Notes: generated by a model from the sequence alone, not told the origin. A DNA stretch of 64,000 nucleotides from Bacillota bacterium (GCA_023421395.1 JAEZTL010000041.1:62001-126000); one strand, 5' to 3'. Shown: positions 1 to 8,529, counted from the first letter of the stretch. A program made the numbers and translations.

Positions 1-207
1 TTTCACAAGGCGCTTGAAAGGCGGTATCTGCGCCAACGCAGCCTTCTGATCCGGAGGACCGTCACCATGCTGACAGCGGCCGGGCTGATTGCGCTGATCG
101 CGCTGGCATGGACGTGGCTGATCGGCATGCAGCAGCGTGCGAAGGACATCGTGCCGCCCATGAAGATCGATCAGGCGGCGCAGACGCAGGAAACGTCCGC
201 GCCATAG
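1..207 (+). CDS. 3' end of a membrane-anchored protein, unidentified
   Basis: The window opens inside this reading frame; 68 codons are visible before a TAG stop. The visible part is basic (RRYLRQRSLLIRR), then has one hydrophobic membrane segment of about 20 residues (LTAAGLIALIALAWTWLIG) and a short polar tail ending QTQETSAP. This suits a single-pass protein with a short C-terminal tail, but the family cannot be recognised. A clear intrinsic terminator follows within 10 bases, so this is the last gene of its transcript. Confidence 0.5.
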   Translation, partial: FHKALERRYLRQRSLLIRRTVTMLTAAGLIALIALAWTWLIGMQQRAKDIVPPMKIDQAAQTQETSAP

Positions 208-212
208 ACAAA

Positions 213-237
213 AGCGAGCCGTCCGGCTCGCTTTTTT
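213..237 (+). terminator. Intrinsic terminator after the first gene
   Basis: An 8-bp perfect stem (AGCGAGCC paired with GGCTCGCT) with a 4-base loop is followed by six T residues. It closes the plus-strand transcript and lies just beyond the convergent rarA gene. Confidence 0.85.
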
Positions 238-252
238 GTCAGCATAAAAGCG

Positions 253-1560
253 TCAATCATATTTTTTCAGGTCTTCGCGGCGCTTTTGGATTTCCTGTTC
301 AAAGCCCAGATCCCCCGGCTCGTAATAGGGCATTCCCCGGGCTTCCAGCGGCGCGTACTGCTGCTTGACGTAATGGCCCGGGAAATCATGGGCGTACTTG
401 TAGCCTTCTCCATACCCCAACTTGGCCGCACCCTTGTAAGCGGTATCCCTGAGATGGATCGGAACCGGCTGGAAGCCGCCGCGCTCCGCGTCGCGCATGG
501 CGCGATCGATGGCCACCACGACGGCATTGGATTTCGGACTCTCGCAGACCGCGATGATCGCCTGGGCGATGGAGAGCCGCGCTTCTGGCATGCCGATGGC
601 CTCCAGCGCCTGCCAGGCGCTGACCGCCTGCACCATGGCGTTCGGGTTGGCCAGCCCCACGTCTTCGCTTGCGTGGGCGATGACGCGGCGCACGATGACG
701 CGGGGGTCCAACCCCGCGTAGATCATGCGGCTGAACCAGGCCAGCGCGGCGTCGCTGTCAGAGCCGCGCAGGCTCTTGCAGAAGGCCGACAGCATGTCGT
801 AGAGCATCGATTCGTCCATGCGCAGTACGCGCTTCTGGATAGACTGCTCCGCCACGCTCAGCGTGACGCGAATGTCGCCGCCGGCGTCCATGGGTGTGGT
901 CAGCACGGCCAGTTCCAGCGCGTTCAGCGCTGCGCGTACGTCCCCGTTGGCCACCTGCGCGATGTGCGCCAGGGCGTCGCCATCAATCGCCACGGATTCA
1001 CGCCCGTAACCGCGGTCGTCGTCCCGGATCGCGTTCAGGATGGCCTTCTCCACTTCTTCCTGCGTCAGCGGCTCGAAGCGGAACAGCCTGCACCGGCTGA
1101 CGATGGCGGGAGTCATGGCGATCATCGGGTTTTCGGTGGTCGAACCGATGAAGCGGATGACGCCCTGTTCGATGGACGGCAGGATGCTGTCGGACTGGGA
1201 CTTGGACCAGCGGTGACACTCATCCAGCAGCAGGTAAGTGGCTTTGCCGTGCAGCTTGAGACGGGATTCCGCATCCCGGATCACGTCGCGCACCTCGGCT
1301 ACGCCGCTGGTAACGGCGTTGAGCTTAACGAACTCGGCCTTCGTGGCATTTGCGATGATTGAGGCCAGCGTGGTCTTTCCAGTGCCCGGAGGGCCCCAGA
1401 AGATCGAACTGGTCAGCCGGTCCGCCATGATTGCGCGGCGAAGCAGCGTCCCCTCGCCCACGATCTCCCTCTGGCCGATGAACTCATCCAGCGTCTTGGG
1501 CCGCATCCGGTCTGCCAGCGGCGCAAGCTTTTTGATGCCCTCGGAAAACAGGTCTTCCAT
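253..1560 (-). CDS. rarA: Replication-associated recombination protein A (RarA/MgsA), AAA+ ATPase
   Basis: A 435-residue AAA+ ATPase of the RarA/MgsA/WHIP family, which acts at stalled replication forks and is related to clamp loaders. The Walker A motif GPPGTGKT lies near residues 56-63 and a Walker B-like LLLDEC near 110-115. The C-terminal half has the family's tetramerisation region with the typical RGMPYY and PGDLG stretches near the end. Length matches the family. The ATG has a GGAGG-type ribosome binding site. A 10-bp GC hairpin lies directly upstream of that site and may affect expression. It is downstream of rhaA on the same strand but unrelated in function. Confidence 0.95.
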   Translation of the reverse strand: MEDLFSEGIKKLAPLADRMRPKTLDEFIGQREIVGEGTLLRRAIMADRLTSSIFWGPPGTGKTTLASIIANATKAEFVKLNAVTSGVAEVRDVIRDAESRLKLHGKATYLLLDECHRWSKSQSDSILPSIEQGVIRFIGSTTENPMIAMTPAIVSRCRLFRFEPLTQEEVEKAILNAIRDDDRGYGRESVAIDGDALAHIAQVANGDVRAALNALELAVLTTPMDAGGDIRVTLSVAEQSIQKRVLRMDESMLYDMLSAFCKSLRGSDSDAALAWFSRMIYAGLDPRVIVRRVIAHASEDVGLANPNAMVQAVSAWQALEAIGMPEARLSIAQAIIAVCESPKSNAVVVAIDRAMRDAERGGFQPVPIHLRDTAYKGAAKLGYGEGYKYAHDFPGHYVKQQYAPLEARGMPYYEPGDLGFEQEIQKRREDLKKYD

Positions 1561-1577
1561 GATCCCTCCGAAATGAG

Positions 1578-1602
1578 CGGGCGGGGCAGAACGCCCCGCC
1601 CG
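1578..1602 (-). promoter_or_regulatory. GC-rich hairpin in front of the rarA ribosome binding site
   Basis: A perfect 10-bp inverted repeat (CGGGCGGGGC and its complement) with a 5-base loop ends about 10 bases upstream of the rarA ribosome binding site. There is no T-run, so it is not a standard terminator. It may shape the rarA leader or be a dispersed palindrome. Confidence 0.4.
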
Positions 1603-1733
1603 TTGAACTGATAGACTTCGTCAATGTTTTCATCTTTCCTGGCGACCTGCGCACCGGGAAACAATACCGTTTTTCAGGGGGTCGCCCGGAAATTCCGGAA
1701 AATTCCAGTCACTGCTGGACTTTCTCCATCACC

Positions 1734-1760
1734 TTGAAAATCCGCCGGACGGATTTTCAA
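1734..1760 (-). terminator. Probable rhaA terminator
   Basis: An 11-bp perfect stem with a 5-base loop begins 8 bases after the rhaA stop. The U residues lie inside the 3' arm of the stem rather than after it, so termination strength is uncertain. Confidence 0.45.
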
Positions 1761-1768
1761 CGCCCTGG

Positions 1769-3034
1769 TTACCGCTTGAACTGTACGTCGGCCTCGTACT
1801 TCTTGACCGCGTCCAGCCAGGCACCGCCCACGGGCACGTTCTGCGCCTCGCAGTAGGCATCCCAGATGGCGGAGAAGGGCAGCGTCTTATTCTCTTCAAG
1901 GAGCGCCAGCCGCGCGGTGTAATCCCCCGCCGCTTCCGCCTGAACGGCCTTGGCACGGGGTGTCAAAAGCGCGCGCAGCATCGCCTTCTGCGCGTTGCGC
2001 ATGCCGATGACCCAGGCGGCGACGCGATTGATCGAGGCGTCGAAGTAGTCCAATGCGATGCGCACGCGGTTTTCGTAGCCGTTGAGCATGATCTCATTCA
2101 TGATGTTCTGCAGTTCGTCGTCCAGCGTGATCACATGGTCGCTGTCCCAGCGGATGCCGCGGGAGACGTGCAGCAGCAGATTGGGCATGAACTGCAGAAT
2201 GGCGCTGATCTTGGCGGAGATGACCTCCGTCGGATGGAAGTGGCCGGCATCCAGCGTATAGAGCAGACCGCGGGTCAGCGCGTAGGACAGCATGAATTCG
2301 TGAGAGCCCACGGTGTAGCTCTCGACGCCCAGGCCGAAGAGCTTGGACTCCACCGCATCCTCCTCGAGCGCCGGATCCATCTTGCCGGAGGCGAAGATCG
2401 CGTCCAGCGATTCCAGCATCCGCTGACGGGGTGCGGCGGTATCCGCAGGCACATCCTTGTAGCCGTCCGGCATCCAGAAGTTGACCACGCTGGGCTGTCC
2501 CAGCGCCTTGCCGAACTCCGACGCGATCTCGCGGCAGCGCTTGCCGTGCTCGATCCAGAACTCACGCACACCCTTGTCGGGGCTGGACAGCGTGAAGCCG
2601 CTCTCCGCCTTCGGGTGGGAGAAATTGGTGGGGTTGAAGTCGAGGCCCAGCTTCTGCGCCTTCGCCCAATCCACCCACTGCTGGAAGAGATCGACGGTGT
2701 ACGCGTCCCGATCCACAACCCTGCCGCCCTTTTCAGCATAGTTGGCATGCAGGTTGAGTTTCTTTTTGCCGGGGATCAGCTTCAATGCCTGATCGATGTC
2801 GGTCCGAAGTTCTTCGCCGCCGGTGGCACGGCCGGGGTAATTGCCGGTGGTGGCGATACCGCCGGATGCGCCGCCGGACGCACTTTCACAGCCACACACG
2901 TCGTCACCCTGCCAGCAATGCATCGAAATGGGGATTCCGGCACAGACGCGCATCGCCTTTTCGACGTCCACGCCCTGATCCTGGTAGACCCTGCTCGCGT
3001 ACTCGTAGCCCTGTTTGATCAGCTTGTCATTCAT
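1769..3034 (-). CDS. rhaA: L-rhamnose isomerase
   Basis: A 421-residue protein that aligns in length and motifs with L-rhamnose isomerase (EC 5.3.1.14; about 420 residues in E. coli), which converts L-rhamnose to L-rhamnulose in the cytoplasm. Family marks are the N-terminal GIPISMHCWQGDDV, the metal-site region around NLHANYAE and the TLDAGHFHPTE stretch with metal-binding Asp and His residues. It stands alone: no rhamnulokinase or aldolase is adjacent, so the rest of the pathway must lie elsewhere. A sigma-A-like promoter and a GGAGG ribosome binding site precede the ATG. Confidence 0.96.
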   Translation of the reverse strand: MNDKLIKQGYEYASRVYQDQGVDVEKAMRVCAGIPISMHCWQGDDVCGCESASGGASGGIATTGNYPGRATGGEELRTDIDQALKLIPGKKKLNLHANYAEKGGRVVDRDAYTVDLFQQWVDWAKAQKLGLDFNPTNFSHPKAESGFTLSSPDKGVREFWIEHGKRCREIASEFGKALGQPSVVNFWMPDGYKDVPADTAAPRQRMLESLDAIFASGKMDPALEEDAVESKLFGLGVESYTVGSHEFMLSYALTRGLLYTLDAGHFHPTEVISAKISAILQFMPNLLLHVSRGIRWDSDHVITLDDELQNIMNEIMLNGYENRVRIALDYFDASINRVAAWVIGMRNAQKAMLRALLTPRAKAVQAEAAGDYTARLALLEENKTLPFSAIWDAYCEAQNVPVGGAWLDAVKKYEADVQFKR

Positions 3035-3066
3035 CCGCGCGAACCTCCGCAGTATATTTCCAGTCT

Positions 3067-3095
3067 ATTATACCCAAGCGGCGCGGGAAAGTAAA
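3067..3095 (-). promoter_or_regulatory. Probable sigma-A promoter of rhaA
   Basis: Reading the minus strand, TTTACT is followed by a 17-base spacer and a perfect TATAAT, about 33 bases before the rhaA start. Confidence 0.6.
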
Positions 3096-3142
3096 GGGCA
3101 TTCAGGGGCACCGGACTGCCGGAAACCGCGCGGCGGCACAGT

Positions 3143-3165
3143 AAAAGGCCGGTAAATTTCCGGCC
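3143..3165 (-). terminator. Intrinsic terminator of the phoBR-like operon
   Basis: A 6-bp GC stem (GGCCGG and CCGGCC) with a 7-base AT loop is followed on the minus strand by TTTTAC, 40 bases after the kinase stop codon. Confidence 0.7.
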
Positions 3166-3205
3166 CTCGGTTATGCACCCCTGGGGGAAGGCTTCCGGCT
3201 GTGGA

Positions 3206-5026
3206 TCACGGCGCCTCGCTTGGCTCGCCCGAAATATCATCCGCCCCGCCCTCATCCAAATCCGCCAGATCGTCGTAATTGCGCTTTTTTGGGTTTTCCG
3301 GCGGGTGCGCGCTGGGAAATGTGATCAGGAACTCGGTGCCCTCGCCGAATTTGGAGTGAACCTCGATCATGGCGCCCATATTGCTGGCAATGTGTTTCAC
3401 GATGGCAAGGCCAAGCCCCGTGCCGCCCATTGAGCGGGAGCGGCCCTTGTCCACGCGGTAGAAGCGCTCGAAGAGCCGGGGCAGGTGCTCCTCCGGAATG
3501 CCGATGCCGGTATCGGAGATCAGGAGGTTCACCGTCTTTTCATTGTTGAACACCGACACGTTGACGGATCCGCCGTGCTTGTTGTACTTGATCGCGTTTT
3601 CAATCAGGTTGATGAGCATCTGCTCCATCTGATCGGCGTTGCCGTGGACGTAACTGGGTTCCGCATTTTCGCGGGAATGGATGGTCACATCCTTCTCGGA
3701 TGCCAGAATGGACAGCATCTCCGAGATCTCGTTGGCCATCTTGTCCAGCCGGATGTATTCTCTGGGCGGATTGTCGGAGCCTGATTCCAGCTTTGAAATG
3801 GACAGAATGTCATTAATCAGCCGGGTCAGCCGGTCGGCTTCCAGCATGATAATCTTGAGGAACTTCTGAGCGGTCTCGGGATTCGAAATGGCGCCGTTTT
3901 GCAGCGTCTCCACAAAACCCTTGATGCTGGTCAGCGGCGTCTTGAGCTCATGGGATACATTGGCGGCGAAGTCCGTGCGCACCTGCTCGAGGCGCCTGAG
4001 TTCCGTGATGTCCTCCACCAGCGCCACCGCACCCACCACCGCACCATCCTTGGTCATCGGCGTCATGTAAAGGCGCACAGGCATATGCGCGCGGCCCATG
4101 CCCGTGCGCACGGCGACCTCGGTGGTATACACGCCGTCTTGCCCCATAGCCTCCCTGAACGCGGCGTCCAGCTTGACGTCGCGGGAAGCCTGGTTGAGGG
4201 GCACCGGATCGTCGATGGCGCCGGTGATGCCCAAAAGCTTCTTGGCGCTGGGTGTCACGAGAATCAGGTTCAGCTTTTCGTCTACCGCCAGAATGCCGTT
4301 TTGCATGTAGTTCATGACGGTCGAAAGCGCCTGGTTACGGGCTTTGTTCTTGTAGACCGAATCCTGGATGCGGGAGAGAACTTCGTTGAACTGGGCGGTT
4401 TCCTCCACCGAATCCCCGGCGACGCCAGTGATTCGCGTATCAAAGCGGCCCTCCGAAAAGCTTGTCAGCACGGAAAGCACTTTGCGGACGAAGGAATCCG
4501 TCCGGTCGACGGACGTCTGAAAGGCCACGTAGCTGAATACCGCCAGCGCCAGCGCCAGCAGCACCAACAGCCACATCCGCCCGGCCATCGCGTCACCCAG
4601 CGATGCGGCGGAACGAGAAACCGTCAGGATTTCGCCGTCCGCAAGCCGCGTCGCGGCATACAGCATCCAAATTCCGCGCGCATTTTTCTCGCGGAATTCG
4701 ACGGCTTCGCCCGGCCTCTCAGCCCGCGAACCCGAGATGCGCGCCTGCGCCGACGGGGTGTTGGTGGCGTAAGCCGTCTCCCCGTCCGCGGAATACAGGG
4801 CCACATCCGTATCGGTTGCCTTTCCGATCGTGCGGATCACATCGGAGGCATTGCCAGACGCAAACCCTTCTTCCACCTCTGAGGCGGAAGAAAGGCAGAT
4901 GCGCGTCAATTCCTTCGATGTTGCCGCATCCATTGAGCTGCGCGCCGTGCTGGCGCACACCAGCAGGAAAACGACGCAAAGGACGAGGTTCAAACAGGTC
5001 GCGGTGAGGGCAACCTTTCGCTTCAT
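3206..5026 (-). CDS. PhoR/WalK-type sensor histidine kinase
   Basis: A 606-residue membrane histidine kinase. Two hydrophobic segments (about residues 6-27 and 150-170) bracket an extracytoplasmic sensor loop. A HAMP-like linker, a PAS domain (about 235-345), the phosphoacceptor region with His359 in NVSHELKTP, an N-box (NLIENAIKYN) and the ATP lid DTGIGIP with GGTGLGL follow in order. It lies 27 bases downstream of the response regulator gene, so the two form one operon ending at a terminator. The architecture is that of PhoR, which usually responds to phosphate, but WalK-like roles in cell-wall control cannot be excluded. No pst genes are nearby to settle this. Confidence 0.93.
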   Translation of the reverse strand: MKRKVALTATCLNLVLCVVFLLVCASTARSSMDAATSKELTRICLSSASEVEEGFASGNASDVIRTIGKATDTDVALYSADGETAYATNTPSAQARISGSRAERPGEAVEFREKNARGIWMLYAATRLADGEILTVSRSAASLGDAMAGRMWLLVLLALALAVFSYVAFQTSVDRTDSFVRKVLSVLTSFSEGRFDTRITGVAGDSVEETAQFNEVLSRIQDSVYKNKARNQALSTVMNYMQNGILAVDEKLNLILVTPSAKKLLGITGAIDDPVPLNQASRDVKLDAAFREAMGQDGVYTTEVAVRTGMGRAHMPVRLYMTPMTKDGAVVGAVALVEDITELRRLEQVRTDFAANVSHELKTPLTSIKGFVETLQNGAISNPETAQKFLKIIMLEADRLTRLINDILSISKLESGSDNPPREYIRLDKMANEISEMLSILASEKDVTIHSRENAEPSYVHGNADQMEQMLINLIENAIKYNKHGGSVNVSVFNNEKTVNLLISDTGIGIPEEHLPRLFERFYRVDKGRSRSMGGTGLGLAIVKHIASNMGAMIEVHSKFGEGTEFLITFPSAHPPENPKKRNYDDLADLDEGGADDISGEPSEAP

Positions 5027-5053
5027 GCGTTGCCTCCGGCGGCCGCCGGGAAC

Positions 5054-5755
5054 CTACAGACGGTTCTCCTGGCGGTCGTTGAACTTGTAGCCGACGCCGC
5101 GGATGGTCTCGATGTAGTGCGCGTCGTCACCGAGCTTCTGCCGGATATGGCGGATGTGCACGTCGACCGTCCGGGTTTCGCCGTAGAACTCGTAACCCCA
5201 GATGCGATCCAGCAGGAAGTCGCGCGTGAGCACCTTGCCGCGGCTGATGACCAGCAGCTTCAGAAGCTCGAATTCCTTGAGCGTCAGCGAGAGCTTCTCA
5301 CCGTTGCGGAAGGCCTCGTAATTGCCCACGTCGATGGTAAGGCCGCCGACGTGCAGGATGCCCTCTTCCTCGTTCTGCGGCGCAGCACGGCGCAACAGCG
5401 CCTTGACGCGGGCGATCAGCTCCCGTACGCTGAAGGGTTTGGTGATGTAATCGTCCGCACCCAGCTCAAGCCCCAGAATCTTGTCCACCTCGTCACCCTT
5501 GGCGGTCAGCATAATGATCGGGATATCGGCCGTAGTCGGCGCGCCCTTGAGCCGGCGGCACACCTCCATGCCATCGATGCCGGGCAGCATGATGTCCAGA
5601 AGCACCAGCGCCGGACGCTCGTGCGCGCAAACGACCAGCGCGTCCTCGCCGGTGGCGGCGGTTACGACGCGATAGCCCGACGCTTCAAGATTGAACGAAA
5701 GCAGCTCCAGGATATGCGCCTCGTCGTCGACAGCGAGAATCAATTCGTTTGCCAT
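5054..5755 (-). CDS. OmpR/PhoB-family response regulator
   Basis: A 233-residue regulator with an N-terminal receiver domain: acidic pair Asp10-Asp11, phosphoacceptor Asp54 in LLDIMLPG, and the conserved Thr and Lys regions (MLTAKG, KPFSV). The C-terminal half is a winged-helix DNA-binding domain with the typical LTLKEFELLKLL and TVDVHIRHIRQKLG motifs. It is the first gene of a two-gene operon with the PhoR-type kinase, its likely partner. A GGAGAG ribosome binding site precedes the ATG. PhoB is the closest named relative; the regulated genes cannot be told from this window. Confidence 0.94.
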   Translation of the reverse strand: MANELILAVDDEAHILELLSFNLEASGYRVVTAATGEDALVVCAHERPALVLLDIMLPGIDGMEVCRRLKGAPTTADIPIIMLTAKGDEVDKILGLELGADDYITKPFSVRELIARVKALLRRAAPQNEEEGILHVGGLTIDVGNYEAFRNGEKLSLTLKEFELLKLLVISRGKVLTRDFLLDRIWGYEFYGETRTVDVHIRHIRQKLGDDAHYIETIRGVGYKFNDRQENRL

Positions 5756-5814
5756 ATGCGTCTCTCCTTATTTAAGAATAGTCAGCCTTATTCCTTCCGG
5801 CCGCCGGCCGGCGC

Positions 5815-6279
5815 TTATCCGAATTCTTTGTCGGAAAGCAATTTGTTGAGCTCGTCCATGAAAGTCTGGATGTCCTTGAACTGGCGGTAGACCGACGCGA
5901 AGCGCACATACGCCACCTCGTCCAGCTTTTTGAGCCCGTCCATCACCAATTCCCCGATTGCTTGGCTCGTGATCTCCTGGTCGTAACTGTTGTACGCCTT
6001 CATTTCAATTTCGCGCACCAGTTTGTCGATCTCTCCAAGCGACACAGGGCGTTTCTCACACGCCTTGATTATGCCCGCGCGCAGCTTGGAAGAATCAAAC
6101 GGTTGGCGGCTTTTGTCTTTTTTGATCACCATGAGCGGCACGGTGTCGATTTTTTCATAGGTGGTGAAGCGACGCCCGCAGCCTTCGCACTCCCGCCTGC
6201 GCCGGATGGCGGAATTGTCCTCGGTCTGCCTGGAATCAATGACGCGGCTTTCCGTGCAATTGCAATAAATGCATTTCAC
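5815..6279 (-). CDS. nrdR: Transcriptional repressor NrdR
   Basis: NrdR represses ribonucleotide reductase genes by sensing dATP/ATP. The protein has the N-terminal zinc ribbon with two CxxC pairs (CIYC and CEGC), followed by the ATP-cone domain (VIKKDKSRQPFDSSKL). The start chosen is GTG at 6279, giving MKCIYC as in known NrdR proteins and 154 residues; it lies 7 bases after an AGGGGGT ribosome binding site. An upstream GTG at 6288 is possible but overlaps that site. Its own promoter contains an NrdR-box-like palindrome, so it is probably autoregulated. No nrd genes are in the window. Confidence 0.95.
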   Translation of the reverse strand: MKCIYCNCTESRVIDSRQTEDNSAIRRRRECEGCGRRFTTYEKIDTVPLMVIKKDKSRQPFDSSKLRAGIIKACEKRPVSLGEIDKLVREIEMKAYNSYDQEITSQAIGELVMDGLKKLDEVAYVRFASVYRQFKDIQTFMDELNKLLSDKEFG

Positions 6280-6310
6280 CGCAAACACCCCCTATGGTTT
6301 CGACGCCTCT

Positions 6311-6339
6311 ATTATACACAACATATAGCGTCTAGTCTA
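6311..6339 (-). promoter_or_regulatory. nrdR promoter with an NrdR-box-like operator
   Basis: On the minus strand TAGACT, a 17-base spacer and a perfect TATAAT form a sigma-A promoter. Positions 6316-6331 fill the spacer and match the published NrdR-box palindrome at 14 of 16 positions by eye. A repressor bound there would cover the promoter core. Confidence 0.6.
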
Positions 6340-6371
6340 GGGGGTGAGCGATTTTTTCTTAACATTTCCGC

Positions 6372-6626
6372 CTATTGGCCGCCAATCATGGCTTTTTCGT
6401 CCAATTCGACGAGAATTACATCGTCTCCGATGCAGCGGATTCGGCTCCAAGGGATCACGAGGCCGTCCCGATCAGGCCGGATAAAGCCCCAGAACCCGCA
6501 GGAGTCCGGCACGACGAGGGCCTCCGCGCAGGCGCGTTCATTAAGTATCAGGTCGATCGGCCGCCCCAATCGCCGCCCGTCGCACACATTGATGACTTCC
6601 TTTTGCTTCAGCTCGGAAAAACTCAT
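6372..6626 (-). CDS. YlmC/YmxH family PRC-barrel protein
   Basis: An 84-residue single-domain PRC-barrel protein of the YlmC/YmxH family, common in spore formers and often encoded next to sigG or nrdR. The family signature is clear: SFSELKQKEVINVCDG at the start, then GRPIDL and a central W-x-x-I-R-x-I-G-D-D-V-I-L segment. The ATG has a GGGAG ribosome binding site at good spacing. The biochemical role of the family is not established; PRC barrels usually bind protein or RNA partners. It shares the minus strand with nrdR just downstream, though nrdR also has its own promoter. Confidence 0.85.
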   Translation of the reverse strand: MSFSELKQKEVINVCDGRRLGRPIDLILNERACAEALVVPDSCGFWGFIRPDRDGLVIPWSRIRCIGDDVILVELDEKAMIGGQ

Positions 6627-6679
6627 GGATCTCCCTCCCCGTTCATCCTATGCGCGGCGCGCGCGAAGCTTTACGAAAC

Positions 6680-6708
6680 TTGACAGGCGGTTTTTCGCCG
6701 CCTATAAT
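6680..6708 (+). promoter_or_regulatory. Consensus sigma-A promoter with palindromic spacer
   Basis: A perfect TTGACA and a perfect TATAAT are separated by exactly 17 bases. The spacer itself is an inverted repeat (GGCGG and CCGCC around a T-rich loop), as expected of an operator. It drives the plus-strand hydrolase about 80 bases downstream. Confidence 0.75.
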
Positions 6709-6788
6709 CAAAAACGTGCGGGCGCTGAACGGATTCGGAACATACTAATGGAGCGTAAGGCCCGCGCGCGGCGCTTTTCCGAAGGAGG

Positions 6789-7718
6789 ATGATGTCCGTG
6801 TGGATTGTTCTTTTTGCGGTGGCGCTTCTGATTCCGGCGCTGATCGCGCTGTATTTTTTTCGCCTGGCCGCCGTGCGCACCCGGAGGACGTCTTTTTCAG
6901 ACCTGATGCCGGACAACGAAATCTTCCGCGAACACATAAAAAACTTGGTCCTGGACCGGGAATGGCTTTTGAAGCAGCCGCTGGAGAAGGTTGCCATCAG
7001 GAGCTTCGACGGCTTGACGCTCCGCGCCCGGCTGCTGGCGGACGCGGACAACCCGCGAATCCTGCTGCTGGCCCACGGATATCGATCTGCCGCACTGTGG
7101 GACTTTCCATCGGTGGTTCGGTTTTACCGGGAACTGGGCTGCGGCGTGCTGCTGATCGACCAGCGGGCTTCGGGCGAGAGCGGGGGCCGCTACATCGGCT
7201 TTGGGGCGCTTGAACGGTATGACCTTCAGCGTTGGGCCTGGTACCTGGCGGAGCGCTTTCCAAAGGCCTCAATTTACATGGACGGCGTATCGATGGGCGC
7301 GACCACCGTGATGCTTTCGCTGGGGCTGGATTTGCCTGAAAGCGTTCGCGGGGCCATCGCGGACTGCGGCTTCACATCGCCCATCGAGATCATGCGGCAC
7401 GTGCAGAAATCCTCGTTTCCCCGCAGCGGCGGCTGGGTGATCGGGGGCGTGCGGCTGCTGTTGAAACTCGTTGCACGCTACGACCCGGCGGGCTGTTCTA
7501 CCCTGGATGCGTTGAAAAAGACAAAGGTACCGGTGCTGTTCCTCCACGGCGACGCAGATAAGTTCGTACCCGTTTCTATGACCAAAGCCAACTTCGAAGC
7601 TTGTGCGTCGGAAAAACGCCTGATGATCGTGCCGGGCGCCGGCCACGGCGAGAGCTACGTGCTGGACAGGACGGGCTGTGAGCGGGCGATCCGCGAATTT
7701 TTCAGCGCCTACGGATGA
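6789..7718 (+). CDS. Membrane-anchored alpha/beta hydrolase
   Basis: A 309-residue protein with an N-terminal membrane anchor (about residues 4-24) followed by an alpha/beta-hydrolase domain. The nucleophile elbow is GVSMGA (serine nucleophile), the acid lies in FLHGDADKFVP and the catalytic histidine in GAGHGES. The oxyanion region is LLAHGYRS. Closest to the YqkD/FrsA-like bacterial hydrolases; the substrate is unknown. An AAGGAGG site lies at 6782-6788, so a GTG at 6798 is better spaced than the ATGs at 6789 and 6792. It is on the opposite strand to its neighbours with its own consensus promoter and terminator. Confidence 0.85.
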   Translation: MMSVWIVLFAVALLIPALIALYFFRLAAVRTRRTSFSDLMPDNEIFREHIKNLVLDREWLLKQPLEKVAIRSFDGLTLRARLLADADNPRILLLAHGYRSAALWDFPSVVRFYRELGCGVLLIDQRASGESGGRYIGFGALERYDLQRWAWYLAERFPKASIYMDGVSMGATTVMLSLGLDLPESVRGAIADCGFTSPIEIMRHVQKSSFPRSGGWVIGGVRLLLKLVARYDPAGCSTLDALKKTKVPVLFLHGDADKFVPVSMTKANFEACASEKRLMIVPGAGHGESYVLDRTGCERAIREFFSAYG

Positions 7719-7720
7719 GA

Positions 7721-7756
7721 AAACCGGCGCGGGGCTCTTCCCCCGCGCCGGTTTTT
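7721..7756. terminator. Bidirectional terminator between hydrolase and sigG
   Basis: A 14-bp arm pairing (AAACCGGCGCGGGG with its complement) and a 6-base loop are flanked by A and T runs. It can stop transcripts from both converging genes and ends at the sigG stop codon. Confidence 0.85.
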
Positions 7757-8529
7757 CAGATATACTTTTTCATTTGCTGGAGCGCGGCCTTTTCCAAACG
7801 GGATACCTGGGCCTGAGAGATGCCGATCTCCTCGGCGACCTCCATCTGCGTACGTCCTCCGAAAAAGCGCTGGGAGATGATGCTCTTCTCCCGCTCGCCC
7901 AGATGGTCCAGCGCCTGCCGGATCGACAGCGAGCGTACCCAGTCGTTTTCGCTGACGCGGTCGTCCCGCACCTGATCCATGATGTAGATGGCGTCGCCGC
8001 CGTCCTGATACACCGGCTCGTGCAGAGAAACCGGGTCCTGGATCGCCTCCAGCGCGAACACCACATCCTCCTCGCGCGCCTCCATCTCCTTTGCGATCTG
8101 CTCGATGGTCGGGTCCCGCCCCAGTCGGGCCGCCAGTGCGTCCCGGGCTTTCAGCGCCTTGTAGGCGGTGTCGCGCAGCGAGCGGCTGACCCGGATGGGA
8201 TTGTTGTCGCGCAGATATCTCCGGATCTCGCCGATGATCATCGGCACCGCGTAGGTTGAAAAGCGCACCGGCTGGTTGGTATCGAAGTTGTCCATCGCTT
8301 TCATCAGGCCGATGCATCCTACCTGGAACAGGTCGTCCACACTCTCCCCCCGGTTGTGAAAGCGCTGGATTACGCTGAGCACGAGCCGGAGATTCCCCTG
8401 TATGAATTCGTGGCGGGCCTCGATGTTGCCGGAGTGCACCTGCGGGAACAGTTCCCGCATCCGCTCATTTTTTAAAACCGGCAACGCTTTCGTATCAACT
8501 CCGCAGATTTCGACTTTGTTGATCGCCAT
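7756..8529 (-). CDS. sigG: Forespore sigma factor SigG
   Basis: A 257-residue sporulation sigma factor. It starts with NKVEICGVDTKALPVL, typical of sigma-G, and has region 2 (NLRLVLSVIQRF, DDLFQVGCIGLMKAMDNFD, RFSTYAVPMIIGEI), region 3 and the region 4 helix-turn-helix (TQMEVAEEIGISQAQVSRLEK). In spore formers it directs late forespore genes after engulfment. SigF is the nearest alternative, but the N-terminal motif favours SigG. In many Clostridia sigG lies near ymxH and nrdR; here a plus-strand hydrolase separates them. Likely targets in this window are spoIVB, dacF and tlp. Confidence 0.95.
   Translation of the reverse strand: MAINKVEICGVDTKALPVLKNERMRELFPQVHSGNIEARHEFIQGNLRLVLSVIQRFHNRGESVDDLFQVGCIGLMKAMDNFDTNQPVRFSTYAVPMIIGEIRRYLRDNNPIRVSRSLRDTAYKALKARDALAARLGRDPTIEQIAKEMEAREEDVVFALEAIQDPVSLHEPVYQDGGDAIYIMDQVRDDRVSENDWVRSLSIRQALDHLGEREKSIISQRFFGGRTQMEVAEEIGISQAQVSRLEKAALQQMKKYI

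Noticed and set aside
286..1362. Long plus-strand open frame opposite rarA
   Set aside because: It is the complement of a clear rarA gene; its translation is His/Arg/Gly-rich with no domain pattern. The same applies to long plus-strand frames opposite rhaA, phoR, ridA-vanW, ftsH and the tail hub gene.
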